This document shows, in pieces, positions 1-7,127 of a stretch of DNA of 30,429 nucleotides. Below the pieces are notes generated by a model. It was given only the letters and a program-made list of their open reading frames with translations, did not search any database and was not told where the DNA came from. This stretch comes from CAZGSN01 sp964371655 (lineage in GTDB: Bacteria > Desulfobacterota > Binatia > HRBIN30). Each line of letters opens with the position of its first letter. Position 1 is the first letter of the stretch. The DNA lies in assembly GCA_964371655.1 (NCBI GenBank), contig CAYJOD010000079.1, positions 1 through 30,429 of the forward strand, written 5' to 3'. Position numbers and translations under genes: made by a program.

Positions 1-273
1 CCGGGAGCGCGGCCGGCTCGGCCGCGGGGGCGGGCTGGGCGCGGGTTTTGAGACAACCTCGCCAGAGCGTGGCGCAAGGTGTTTGCCATTCCATCCGACG
101 GCGGCGTCTGGCGACGGCTGTTGCGTTCCGACCGACATCGGATTCCCGGGCCCTGGGTTGCCGCCGACTGTGTTTTCCGTCTAGACATGCGCCGCCAGGG
201 CGGAATCCTCGGGGTTGCTGTTGCGATTGGAAAGACAAAGATGACGATGCGAGCAAGTCATTGCGGGGAAGGT
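1..273. other. 5' edge, no confident gene
   Basis: Very GC-rich start of the window. A short hairpin is visible at 9-25 (7-bp GC stem, 3-nt loop), which could belong to the end of a gene lying outside the window. The reading frame of the next gene stays open back to an ATG at 79, but that extension lacks the character of a protein N-terminus, so I treat this stretch as non-coding. Confidence 0.4.
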
Positions 274-1098
274 ATGTCGGTGTGGGGACTGCGGCTGAGT
301 TTATTGCTGTTGGTTCTTGGGTCTGCTCCCAGCACGTCGTGGGCACAGGCCGAGACCGTGACGATCATCGTCGTCAAGGAGCACGGTGTCAGTGCCGCAT
401 CCTACGCGCAGCCCTACGTCGACAAGTTCGCCGAGCGCGCCGCCGAGGCGAACGACTGGCCGGGGGTCAAGGGCGTCTATCTCACCAACCGCCGCGAGGC
501 CGAGGCCTTTCTGCAAACCAACCAGCCTCAGTACGGAATCTTCTCCCTGCCCGCCTTCCTCGCCCTGCGCCAGAAGTATCAGCTGCACGTGGTCGGCCAG
601 GTGTCCGCCACGCTCGTCGGCGGCCGGCAGTATTTCCTCATCAGCAGCACGGTCTCCGATCTGCAGGGCTGCAAGGGCAAGGCGCTCGCCACCGATCATG
701 CCGATGACCCGCGCTTTGTCGATCGCGTCATCGGCGGCCGTCAGTTCACCCTGAAAGACTTCCAGCTGCTCGGCACCCAGCGGCCCCTGCAAACCATTCG
801 CAAAGTTATTGGCGGTGAAGCGGTATGCGCCCTCGTCGATGATGCTCAGCTGGCGGAGCTGGCGCATATCGAAGGCGCCGACGCGGTGCATCCAGTGTGG
901 AAGAGCGCAGCCCTGGCGCCGATGCCGGTGGTAGCCTTCCCCAAGACGTCCGAGGCGGAGCGCAAGCGCTTCCAGGACAATCTGGTCAAGCTGTGCGATG
1001 ATGGCGCCAAGGCGATCTGCGAGGAGGTGGGTATCCAATCGTTGCGCACCGCGACCGACAAGGACTATGCCCCACTAGCTTCGGCGTACGGAGATTAG
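274..1098 (+). CDS. PhnD-like periplasmic substrate-binding protein
   Basis: A 274-residue exported protein. The chosen ATG gives a signal peptide (MSVWGLRLS, a leucine-rich core, then a cut near SWAQA) and follows a GGGGAAGG-type ribosome site very closely. An ATG at 241 would add 11 residues and is a real alternative. The mature part starts with a beta strand (TVTIIVVKEHG) and has the pattern of PhnD/phosphate-phosphonate type binding proteins: an early loop (VSAASYAQPYVDKF), a YGIFSLPAFLAL segment in the place where such proteins sample for a ligand, then CKGKALATDHADDPRF and a later GGEAVCALVDDAQLAEL. No ABC permease or ATPase lies next to it, so it may work alone as a receptor or envelope binding protein. 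The next gene encodes a TatT-like lipoprotein. Family assignment is moderate; the ligand is unknown. Confidence 0.7.
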   Translation: MSVWGLRLSLLLLVLGSAPSTSWAQAETVTIIVVKEHGVSAASYAQPYVDKFAERAAEANDWPGVKGVYLTNRREAEAFLQTNQPQYGIFSLPAFLALRQKYQLHVVGQVSATLVGGRQYFLISSTVSDLQGCKGKALATDHADDPRFVDRVIGGRQFTLKDFQLLGTQRPLQTIRKVIGGEAVCALVDDAQLAELAHIEGADAVHPVWKSAALAPMPVVAFPKTSEAERKRFQDNLVKLCDDGAKAICEEVGIQSLRTATDKDYAPLASAYGD

Positions 1099-1111
1099 CC
1101 CAAACACATCA

Positions 1112-1274
1112 ATTGGAACCACGGATTCCACGGATGGGCACGGATATGAAAGGGAAAGACCTTCGTTCGGATCGGAAGAACTTGTCCGCCAGACGTCGGT
1201 GTTGCGGTCCGGCCGTAAGTTGGCGTCGTTGTTCTTCCTTATCCGTGTTGATCCGTGACATGCGTGGTCCCAAC
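1112..1274. repeat. 163-nt inverted-repeat (MITE/REP-like) element
   Basis: Two 34-nt arms (1112-1145 and 1241-1274) are inverted copies of each other with 26 of 34 positions matching. Each arm carries a repeated CACGGAT word (ATCCGTG on the right side). The 95-nt centre has no ORF of note. It fills most of the gap between the binding-protein gene and the lipoprotein gene. CCACGGAT...CACGGAT palindromes are, as I recall, scattered in many environmental genomes; that memory was not checked. Confidence 0.75.
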
Positions 1275-1300
1275 TGAGCTTTTCCGGATTAGAGGACGCC

Positions 1301-1951
1301 ATGCACAGGAACATCATCATCGTCGCTACCGTCGTACTGGCTCTGATCGCGCCCGGGTGCTCCATGCTCCGCACGTCCGCTCAACCTGCGCTCGTCGAGG
1401 CGGCGGCGAGCAACGATGCACTCACCATCGCCGACGCCCTGGAGGCGCTGATCGCGATCGGCAAGGACACTGTCGCCGATCGTGAATTCGCGCACGAGCA
1501 AGTTTGCCGGGTCGAGACTGATAGCGCTGCCGATGCCTTCGCCCGCGCCGTGGTGGCCGGGCGGGTCGTGCAGAGCAAAGGCCTGCTGGCCGCTCCGCTG
1601 CTCGCTGAGGCCGAGACCTATGCGCGTCGCAGTCGCGAGCTCGATCCCGAGTTCCGTGACGGTGCCGCGACGCGCATGCTGGGCACGCTTTACGTCATGG
1701 CGCCGGCAAGCCTTCTCAAGCATGGCGACTCTGAGCTCGGCCTGGACTTGCTCGATCAGCTCACCGAGCACCGTCCCGATGTGATCGAGAACCATCTGCG
1801 CCTGGCGGAAGCCTACGTCGTGCTGCACGACCCCGATCCGGCGCGCCCGCACCTATGTCTGACAAACGCCGCACGCGCGCGCCTACGCAGCGACGACCAG
1901 CGCCTGCTCGATCGACTGCTCACCGAGGTGGGAAAGATCGACTGCAAGTGA
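1301..1951 (+). CDS. TatT-like (TRAP T-component) lipoprotein, TPR-type helical
   Basis: A 216-residue lipoprotein: MHRN, hydrophobic IIIVATVVLALIAP, then a lipobox ending in Cys20 (IAPGC). The rest is all-helical. The stretch around residues 125-180 (ATRMLGTLYVMAPASLL, then a Leu-rich helix and ENHLRLAEAYV) matches the character of the TRAP transporter T-component (TatT) family, whose members are periplasmic TPR-like lipoproteins. An AGAGGA ribosome site lies about 6 nt before the ATG. No TRAP DctM/DctQ genes are nearby; the neighbour on the left is a periplasmic binding protein of a different type, so the pair could form a binding-protein/lipoprotein unit, which is inference. Transcription probably ends at the hairpin at 1985-2018. 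Confidence 0.7.
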   Translation: MHRNIIIVATVVLALIAPGCSMLRTSAQPALVEAAASNDALTIADALEALIAIGKDTVADREFAHEQVCRVETDSAADAFARAVVAGRVVQSKGLLAAPLLAEAETYARRSRELDPEFRDGAATRMLGTLYVMAPASLLKHGDSELGLDLLDQLTEHRPDVIENHLRLAEAYVVLHDPDPARPHLCLTNAARARLRSDDQRLLDRLLTEVGKIDCK

Positions 1952-1984
1952 AGAGCAAGGGACCAAAGAGACTGCAGGGACAAC

Positions 1985-2018
1985 GGCGACGATAGAGCTG
2001 AAACGTCCTATCGTCGTC
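1985..2018. terminator. Probable bidirectional terminator
   Basis: An 11-bp stem (1985-1995 with 2008-2018, one G-T pair) and a 12-nt loop, followed on the plus strand by a pyrimidine/T-rich run (TTCGTTCTCTCT). It lies between two convergent genes that end at 1951 and 2030, the right place for a shared terminator. The T tract is only moderate. Confidence 0.5.
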
Positions 2019-2029
2019 TTCGTTCTCTC

Positions 2030-4309
2030 TCACTTCTCTCCCTCCGGCTTCTCGCCGGAGATCAACCACAGCGCCGCGGGCAGGGCGGTGAAGTCGGCGA
2101 TCATCGAGAGGACGAAGGCGGCCGCTGACAGCAGGCCGAACTGGCGCACGGCAGGCAGGTCGGCGAGCCCGAAGGCCAGGAAACCACCGGCGTTGATCAA
2201 CGTCGCGAAGAAGATCGCGCGTCCGGCGGTCGATAGAGCGTGTCGCAACGCCACCTCGACACTGGCGGCGGGGCGCCGCTCCAGGAAGTGGTAGAAGAAG
2301 TGGATCTGGTCGTTCTCCGATGTTCCAAGCACCGTCGACGCGATCAAGATGGTGGCGATGTTCAGCGACATCCCGGCCAGGCGCATCAGAGCGAACATCA
2401 TCAGGATGGCGAACAGCGACGGAATCATCGCCATCAGCCGCGCCGTGCCGCTGCGAAAGACGAGGAGAAAGGTCACGAAGATGATCGCCACCGTCAGGGC
2501 GAAGCTCTCCACCAAAGTCGGTACCAGCTCGCGCGCCATCTTGGCGTGCAGCGGCCCCAGCCCGACGGTCTGCATCTCGAACTGCTGCAGCACCGGGCTG
2601 CGCTCCTTGGCTTCATCCCAATGGGCCCGAATGCGGCGCTCGAGGGCTACGTAGCTGTCGTACTCCAAGGCGCGCGAAACGACGGTCAGCTGCGTCTGTG
2701 CGAAGGAGTGCTTCTGTACGAAGCGCTGCAAGAGCGGCTCGTTGGGCACCAGGGTTTCGAGGTCGGCGGCCAGCTCCTCGAGCTCGGCGGGCTGGTGCGG
2801 CCAAGCATCGCCCTTCCCGCCGAGGTAGCGCATGATGCGCAGGACCGTCGTTACGCCGATCGCGGCTCCGACTTCCGAATCCTTCTCGAGAATCTGCTGA
2901 AAGGCATGGAGCGCAGTGAGAACCTCAGGCTCGGAAACGCTGCCGAGTTTCCCCTTCAACCAGATCTGGGTGATCGACGTTCCCGGGATCTTCGGCGTCA
3001 GACGCGTAATGTCGCGATAGAGCGCCGAGTCGCGGCGCATGTACTCGAGCGGATTGGTCAGGATGTGCATCGGCCGGATCAAGCCCGGCAAGCCGAAGAT
3101 CGACACAGCGCCAAGAGCCGCTAACGCCAGTGCAGAGAAGACGAGCGTCCAACGCCACCGGTAGGTAAAGCCGGGCAGACGCGCCGCCAGCCAAGAAAAC
3201 CATTCGATCGATGCGGGCTGCTCCTCCCGGGTTGGAGTCTTGAGGATCTTCTGCAGCGCCGGGAACAGGGTGAAGACCACGACCCAAGCCAGCGCCAAGC
3301 CAACGGCAACCCACAGGCCCATCTGTCGAATCGGCAGAATCGACGACACCATCAGAGCCGCAAAGCCAACCGCGGTAGCGAACATCGATGCCGTGCAGGC
3401 GACGAATTTGTGTTCGAGGGCCGCAACGTGATGCACGTCGAGGGGCAGGCCGGCAGGCCGATCGACGAAGCGCGAATGCATATAGACGAGCGTTGCCGTG
3501 ACGGTCACCAGGATGGTCATCGGCACCATCGGCGATACGATCGTGAACGATCCGCCGCTGGCACCGATGTAACCGATCGACAGCGCCAGACAGGCGCCGA
3601 GAGTCATGAGAAACGCCAAGAGCGTGCGCCACGAACGGTAGAGACCGAGGTTGAGCACGATCACAAACACCGCGAAGGCGCCGAAGTAACGCGGCGCCGA
3701 ACGCTGCGATTCGTCCAGATACGCGTTCACATACGGCAGGCCGAGTCGCGACACCCTCATACTACCTTCGGAGCCCGGCGCCTGACTGGCCGCGATGACG
3801 CGGTCGATTGCCTGCAGAGTCTGCCGGCGCTGGTCGGGTGAGTGGACGTCGAGCACCAACGCGATCGCGAGGAAATTCTCCCCGAGCAAGCCCTGCTTGC
3901 TCAGGAGATCGGTCCCGGTTGCGAACTGCTTGAATGCCGCCAGCTGCTCGGCATCCGGTTCGAAGCCGGCCTTGGCCTTGCGAAAGATGGACAGCGCCGA
4001 GTTCAGCTCGATAGCCGCGATGCCCGCCAGACCCTGCTCGATTCGATCGAGCCTCGCCACCACCTCGGGCGCGAACGGAGCGGGCGCCTCGATCATCACG
4101 ATCGCGAATTCTCCGGAGCCAAAAACGCCCTCGAAGGCGCGCGTCGCCAAATAGTCGGGATCGCTTTGGATGATGAGGCGGTCGAGCGAATTGTCCTGCT
4201 GGACCTTGGCGGCGAAGAACGCCGCCGGCGGAAGAAGCGCCGCGTAGAAGGCAACAATCCACCAGCGCCGCCGCAAGACCGCGGCGAACAGACGCGCTAG
4301 CGATTTCAT
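2030..4309 (-). CDS. MMPL/RND-superfamily transporter
   Basis: A 759-residue inner-membrane protein with the duplicated RND/MMPL plan: TM1 at about residues 17-34, a large periplasmic domain (about 36-205), five TM helices at about 207-350, a cytoplasmic link, TM7 at about 390-412, a second periplasmic domain, then five more helices to the end. TM1 is followed by QQDNSLDRLIIQSDPD, the conserved loop of this family. The late helices contain GTSENDQIHFFYHFLERRP, the MMPL pattern where charged residues in a membrane helix carry protons. Such proteins export lipids, hopanoids, hydrophobic metabolites or drugs; the cargo cannot be read here. It stands alone on the minus strand, converging on the lipoprotein gene. 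The site before the ATG is weak (GGGTGG). It is a paralogue in plan, but not a close copy, of the transporter at 14.5-17.1 kb. Confidence 0.88.
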   Translation of the reverse strand: MKSLARLFAAVLRRRWWIVAFYAALLPPAAFFAAKVQQDNSLDRLIIQSDPDYLATRAFEGVFGSGEFAIVMIEAPAPFAPEVVARLDRIEQGLAGIAAIELNSALSIFRKAKAGFEPDAEQLAAFKQFATGTDLLSKQGLLGENFLAIALVLDVHSPDQRRQTLQAIDRVIAASQAPGSEGSMRVSRLGLPYVNAYLDESQRSAPRYFGAFAVFVIVLNLGLYRSWRTLLAFLMTLGACLALSIGYIGASGGSFTIVSPMVPMTILVTVTATLVYMHSRFVDRPAGLPLDVHHVAALEHKFVACTASMFATAVGFAALMVSSILPIRQMGLWVAVGLALAWVVVFTLFPALQKILKTPTREEQPASIEWFSWLAARLPGFTYRWRWTLVFSALALAALGAVSIFGLPGLIRPMHILTNPLEYMRRDSALYRDITRLTPKIPGTSITQIWLKGKLGSVSEPEVLTALHAFQQILEKDSEVGAAIGVTTVLRIMRYLGGKGDAWPHQPAELEELAADLETLVPNEPLLQRFVQKHSFAQTQLTVVSRALEYDSYVALERRIRAHWDEAKERSPVLQQFEMQTVGLGPLHAKMARELVPTLVESFALTVAIIFVTFLLVFRSGTARLMAMIPSLFAILMMFALMRLAGMSLNIATILIASTVLGTSENDQIHFFYHFLERRPAASVEVALRHALSTAGRAIFFATLINAGGFLAFGLADLPAVRQFGLLSAAAFVLSMIADFTALPAALWLISGEKPEGEK

Positions 4310-4534
4310 TGAGCCACCCGATCAGAATGACGCGGCACCAGAGCCTTGCTCCACCGTCTCGACACGGCGCCCGCTGTTAGCATGCTCGCCGGCACGATGC
4401 TCCTGAGGAGCGATCATCTCGGCGGTAAGTGTGGGCGAACGATAAATGGGCCTTTGCGCAGCATCGACGATAGGCGGACAATGATTGGGTACGGTGATTC
4501 CGAGGCGCATGTGCGAAGGACAGAACCACACTTC

Positions 4535-6265
4535 ATGTCGGGTGCCCCTCACGTTGGTGGGACGTTTCTTCCCAGGCTGGGGTTGGGTTGCGTACTCATG
4601 ATCTGGAGCGCCGCGTCGGCGCCAGCCGCAACGGTCACGGTGGCGACCACGGCGGAGCTCGAGGCCGCGATCAATGCGTCGCAAGCGGGTGACGTAATCG
4701 AGCTGCTCGACGGTGTGTATCCGGTCGTCAGCGCCGCTGGCTTCGTCGTCGAGAACAAGTCCAACCTGACGATCCGCGGCAAGTCGGGCAATCGCAACCT
4801 CGTCGTCTTGCAAGGGCAAGGGATCAACGCCATTGCCACGCAGTTCGTCTTCAAGCTCTACGCCTCGCCATACTTCACCCTTCAAGACGTGACGATGAAG
4901 GACGTGTACTGGCATCATGTCCAGATCAACGACGGCTCGCACCATTTCACCCTGCGCAACCTCGTCATGCTCGATGCCGGCGAGGCCCCGGTGAAGGTGA
5001 CCTCGCCGGGTGGCAGCGGGCCGTTCTCCGACTACGGCGTCATCGAGAACTGCTGGCTCGGCTTTACCAGTTACGGCACGCGCGATGTGGTCGAAGGGAT
5101 CGACATCATTGCCAGCGTCGGCACCGTAGTGCGCGGCAACGAATTCTACCGGGTCCGTAAGCTCGGCGACCCGGACAACGTCGGCTGGGGCGTTTTCGCC
5201 AAGTGCAACGCGCAGGACACGATCATCGAGAACAACTATTTCGAGGACAACGATCTCGCCATCTCCTTTGGAAACGGTGGCTGTCCGGCCATCTATGCCC
5301 GCAACGGCGACATCACCTACCAGCACCGCGGCGGCATCATCCGCAATAACGTGGTCCATGGGACTAAGGACAATGCCGTCCACATCAACTCCGCCGCCGG
5401 CTTCAAGGTCTACAACAACACGCTGTGGAGCACGTTTGGGTACGGCGGAAGCTCCATCGACGTGCGCTACAACAGCTACGGCGAAGTGTTCAACAACATT
5501 GCCACCGAAGGCGTGCGTTTGCGTGATGGCGGCACGGCGAGCTTTGCCGCGAACATCTGGTACGCCGACGCGTCCCTCTTTCTCAGTCAATCCGCAGGCA
5601 ACTACCATTTGGTTGCGAGTGCGCTTAGCGCCATTGATCAAGGCGTCGACACCTCCAGCGACGTTCCGACGGACATCGACGCGCAAGTGCGGTCGAGCGC
5701 CGTCGGAGTCGACATCGGTGCCGACGAATATGTTGGCGGACAGCTGGTGAGCTGCCCGAGCGATGGCGTCCTCCCCTTTGCGTGCAAGCGCCCCACCCAC
5801 GCCCGCGCGGCGTCGGTTCTCGTCCGTAACGACGCCGACGACCGTCGTGACAAACTGCAATGGAAGTGGCGAGCCGGCGAAGCCACGCGGGACTTCGGAG
5901 AACCAACGGCCGCGACCAGTTTCGCTGTCTGTGTCTACGACGAAAACGCCGGCGCCGTGCAGCTGATCAAGGAGGTGCTCATCCCCGCCGGTGCCGGTTG
6001 GGAGTCGACGTCGACGGGCTACCGGTACCGCGACCGGAAACTCATGCGCGGCGCGGTCGACGCCGTGACCCTCCGGGCCGGGAGCTCGGGACGCGCGTCG
6101 ATTCGGGTTAGCGCCAAGGGACTGGCTCTCCATGCCCCATCCCTTCCCCTCCGGCAGGACCCCGCGGTCACGGTCCGCCTGCTGAACGATCGCGGCTGCT
6201 GGCAGGCGCGGTACTCGTCGAACACCAACAACAGCGCCATTCTCTTCAAGGCCAGCGGCGCCTGA
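4535..6265 (+). CDS. Secreted right-handed beta-helix protein with a Binatia-type C-terminal domain
   Basis: Likely 576 residues. I chose the ATG at 4535 because it gives a signal peptide (MSGAPHVGG, LPRLGLGCVLMIWSAASAPA, cut near AAT). In-frame starts at 4346 and 4481 exist upstream, and no start has a strong ribosome site. The mature protein begins with the TTAELEAAINASQAGDVIEL pattern of parallel beta-helix (PL6/chondroitinase-B-like, NosD-like) proteins. Repeated PbH1 coils follow, with Asn ladders: GVIENCWL, VVRGNEFYR, IIENNYFEDN, IIRNNVVHG, FKVYNNTLW, EVFNNIA. The helix closes with the common ending VGVDIGADEY. After about residue 405 comes a 170-residue domain with paired cysteines, a KLQWKWRAG motif, VDAVTLRAG and LNDRGCWQARYSS. 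Polysaccharide binding or cleavage is possible; I did not identify catalytic residues. Confidence 0.75.
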   Translation: MSGAPHVGGTFLPRLGLGCVLMIWSAASAPAATVTVATTAELEAAINASQAGDVIELLDGVYPVVSAAGFVVENKSNLTIRGKSGNRNLVVLQGQGINAIATQFVFKLYASPYFTLQDVTMKDVYWHHVQINDGSHHFTLRNLVMLDAGEAPVKVTSPGGSGPFSDYGVIENCWLGFTSYGTRDVVEGIDIIASVGTVVRGNEFYRVRKLGDPDNVGWGVFAKCNAQDTIIENNYFEDNDLAISFGNGGCPAIYARNGDITYQHRGGIIRNNVVHGTKDNAVHINSAAGFKVYNNTLWSTFGYGGSSIDVRYNSYGEVFNNIATEGVRLRDGGTASFAANIWYADASLFLSQSAGNYHLVASALSAIDQGVDTSSDVPTDIDAQVRSSAVGVDIGADEYVGGQLVSCPSDGVLPFACKRPTHARAASVLVRNDADDRRDKLQWKWRAGEATRDFGEPTAATSFAVCVYDENAGAVQLIKEVLIPAGAGWESTSTGYRYRDRKLMRGAVDAVTLRAGSSGRASIRVSAKGLALHAPSLPLRQDPAVTVRLLNDRGCWQARYSSNTNNSAILFKASGA

Positions 6266-6289
6266 CGCGAGATCGTCGAGGGTGTCCAA

Positions 6290-6912
6290 TTGGGAGTGTC
6301 CTCGTCGCGCGCAGCTGATAGGCAACAAACCGCGATTCTTGGCCGCTTTCGGGATGAAGCAGCCGGCAAGCCGGCGGGCGTTGCCGTCGACGAGCTTTGC
6401 CCAACAATTCGGTTCCGGGTTCGGAGTTCCGCCTTTAGGCGGCCTCAGCGGAATGCCAGCGTTCCAATTGGCACCGCCTAAAGGCGGAACTCCAAACGGT
6501 CCGCGTGTTGCTTGCACACGGGCCCGACGAATTGTTGGGCAAAGCCCCGTCGACGCGACACGGAAGCGAGTCCACGTCTCGGACAGCGTCAACCATCGCG
6601 TCCTCGGCTGGAGTAACACCGATGCGCTCAGTGATGGTGCCCCTGCCGATTTGGTGATTGGACAGTCGGATTTCGTTTCCTTCGGCTGCAACCGTTCAAT
6701 GGATGGCAGCAAGCAACCTCTCACCTTGGAGTCGCTTTGCGGCCCCAGCGGCTTGGCGGTCGACGGCACGGGAGCCCTCTACGTTGCCGATAGCAACAAC
6801 TGCCGCGTCATGAAATTCGACGATCCGTTTGCAACCGATCAGGTTGCCGAGGCGGTGCTGGGTCAGGCCGACGGGAAATGCGGCCGCGACGCGACGCATG
6901 TTTCTAGCCCGG
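6290..6912 (+). pseudogene. NHL-repeat beta-propeller remnant, interrupted by a palindromic element
   Basis: Two fragments in different frames read as NHL repeats. The left one ends GKPAGVAVD (to about 6391); the right one runs from VDATRKRVHVSDSVNHRVLGW through CGPSGLAVDGTGALYVADSNNCRVM to AEAVLGQADGKC (about 6549-6910). Between them sits the element 6393-6548, flanked by GTCGACG on both sides. Taking out 163 nt (element plus one flank) joins the fragments in frame as GVAVD-ATRKRVHVSD, a normal NHL repeat. The 5' part has no signal peptide or plausible start, and the 3' part stops short of a full propeller and runs into another inverted repeat at 6932-6970. So this is a decayed fragment of what was once a longer secreted propeller gene. 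Confidence 0.75.
6393..6548. mobile_element. 156-nt MITE-like palindromic insertion
   Basis: Terminal inverted repeats of 18 bp, perfect (6394-6411 and 6528-6545, reading GCTTTGCCCAACAATTCG from the left), with a second perfect 20-bp inverted repeat nested inside (6423-6442 and 6474-6493) whose arms each hold CCGCC-TTTA-GGCGG. The same 7-mer GTCGACG stands on both sides (6386-6392, 6549-6555) and is the candidate target duplication. Because GTCGAC is self-complementary, part of it could also be counted as terminal repeat. No transposase is encoded. Confidence 0.8.
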
Positions 6913-6931
6913 CGCAATCGCCAGCCATGGT

Positions 6932-6970
6932 ACTTGGGACTGGGGAGATCAAGTTCCCCCAGTCCCAAGT
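6932..6970. repeat. Inverted repeat with CCCAAGT words
   Basis: A perfect 14-bp stem (6932-6945 with 6957-6970) around an 11-nt loop, followed by further direct CAAGT/CCCCAAGT words to about 6985. It lies where the NHL homology ends, so it may mark the breakpoint that removed the 3' half of that gene. Confidence 0.6.
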
Positions 6971-7127
6971 CACAAGCCCCAAGTCTCACGTCAGGTGACC
7001 CCCCGTTTGCTGTCCATTGTCAGTTCCGAAGCTGACCTCCCGCGTTGAGCCCCTTCCGACCGTTCGGTAGAGGACGAGCGCGCCGAGGCTCGCGCGGATG
7101 GCTTGTCGACGCAGAGGGAGAGCCAGA

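Noticed and set aside
4322..6769. 815-codon open frame on the minus strand
   Set aside because: It is antisense to the beta-helix gene and NHL remnant, has no coherent domains, and contains the PPKGGTPN words that come from translating the palindromic element.
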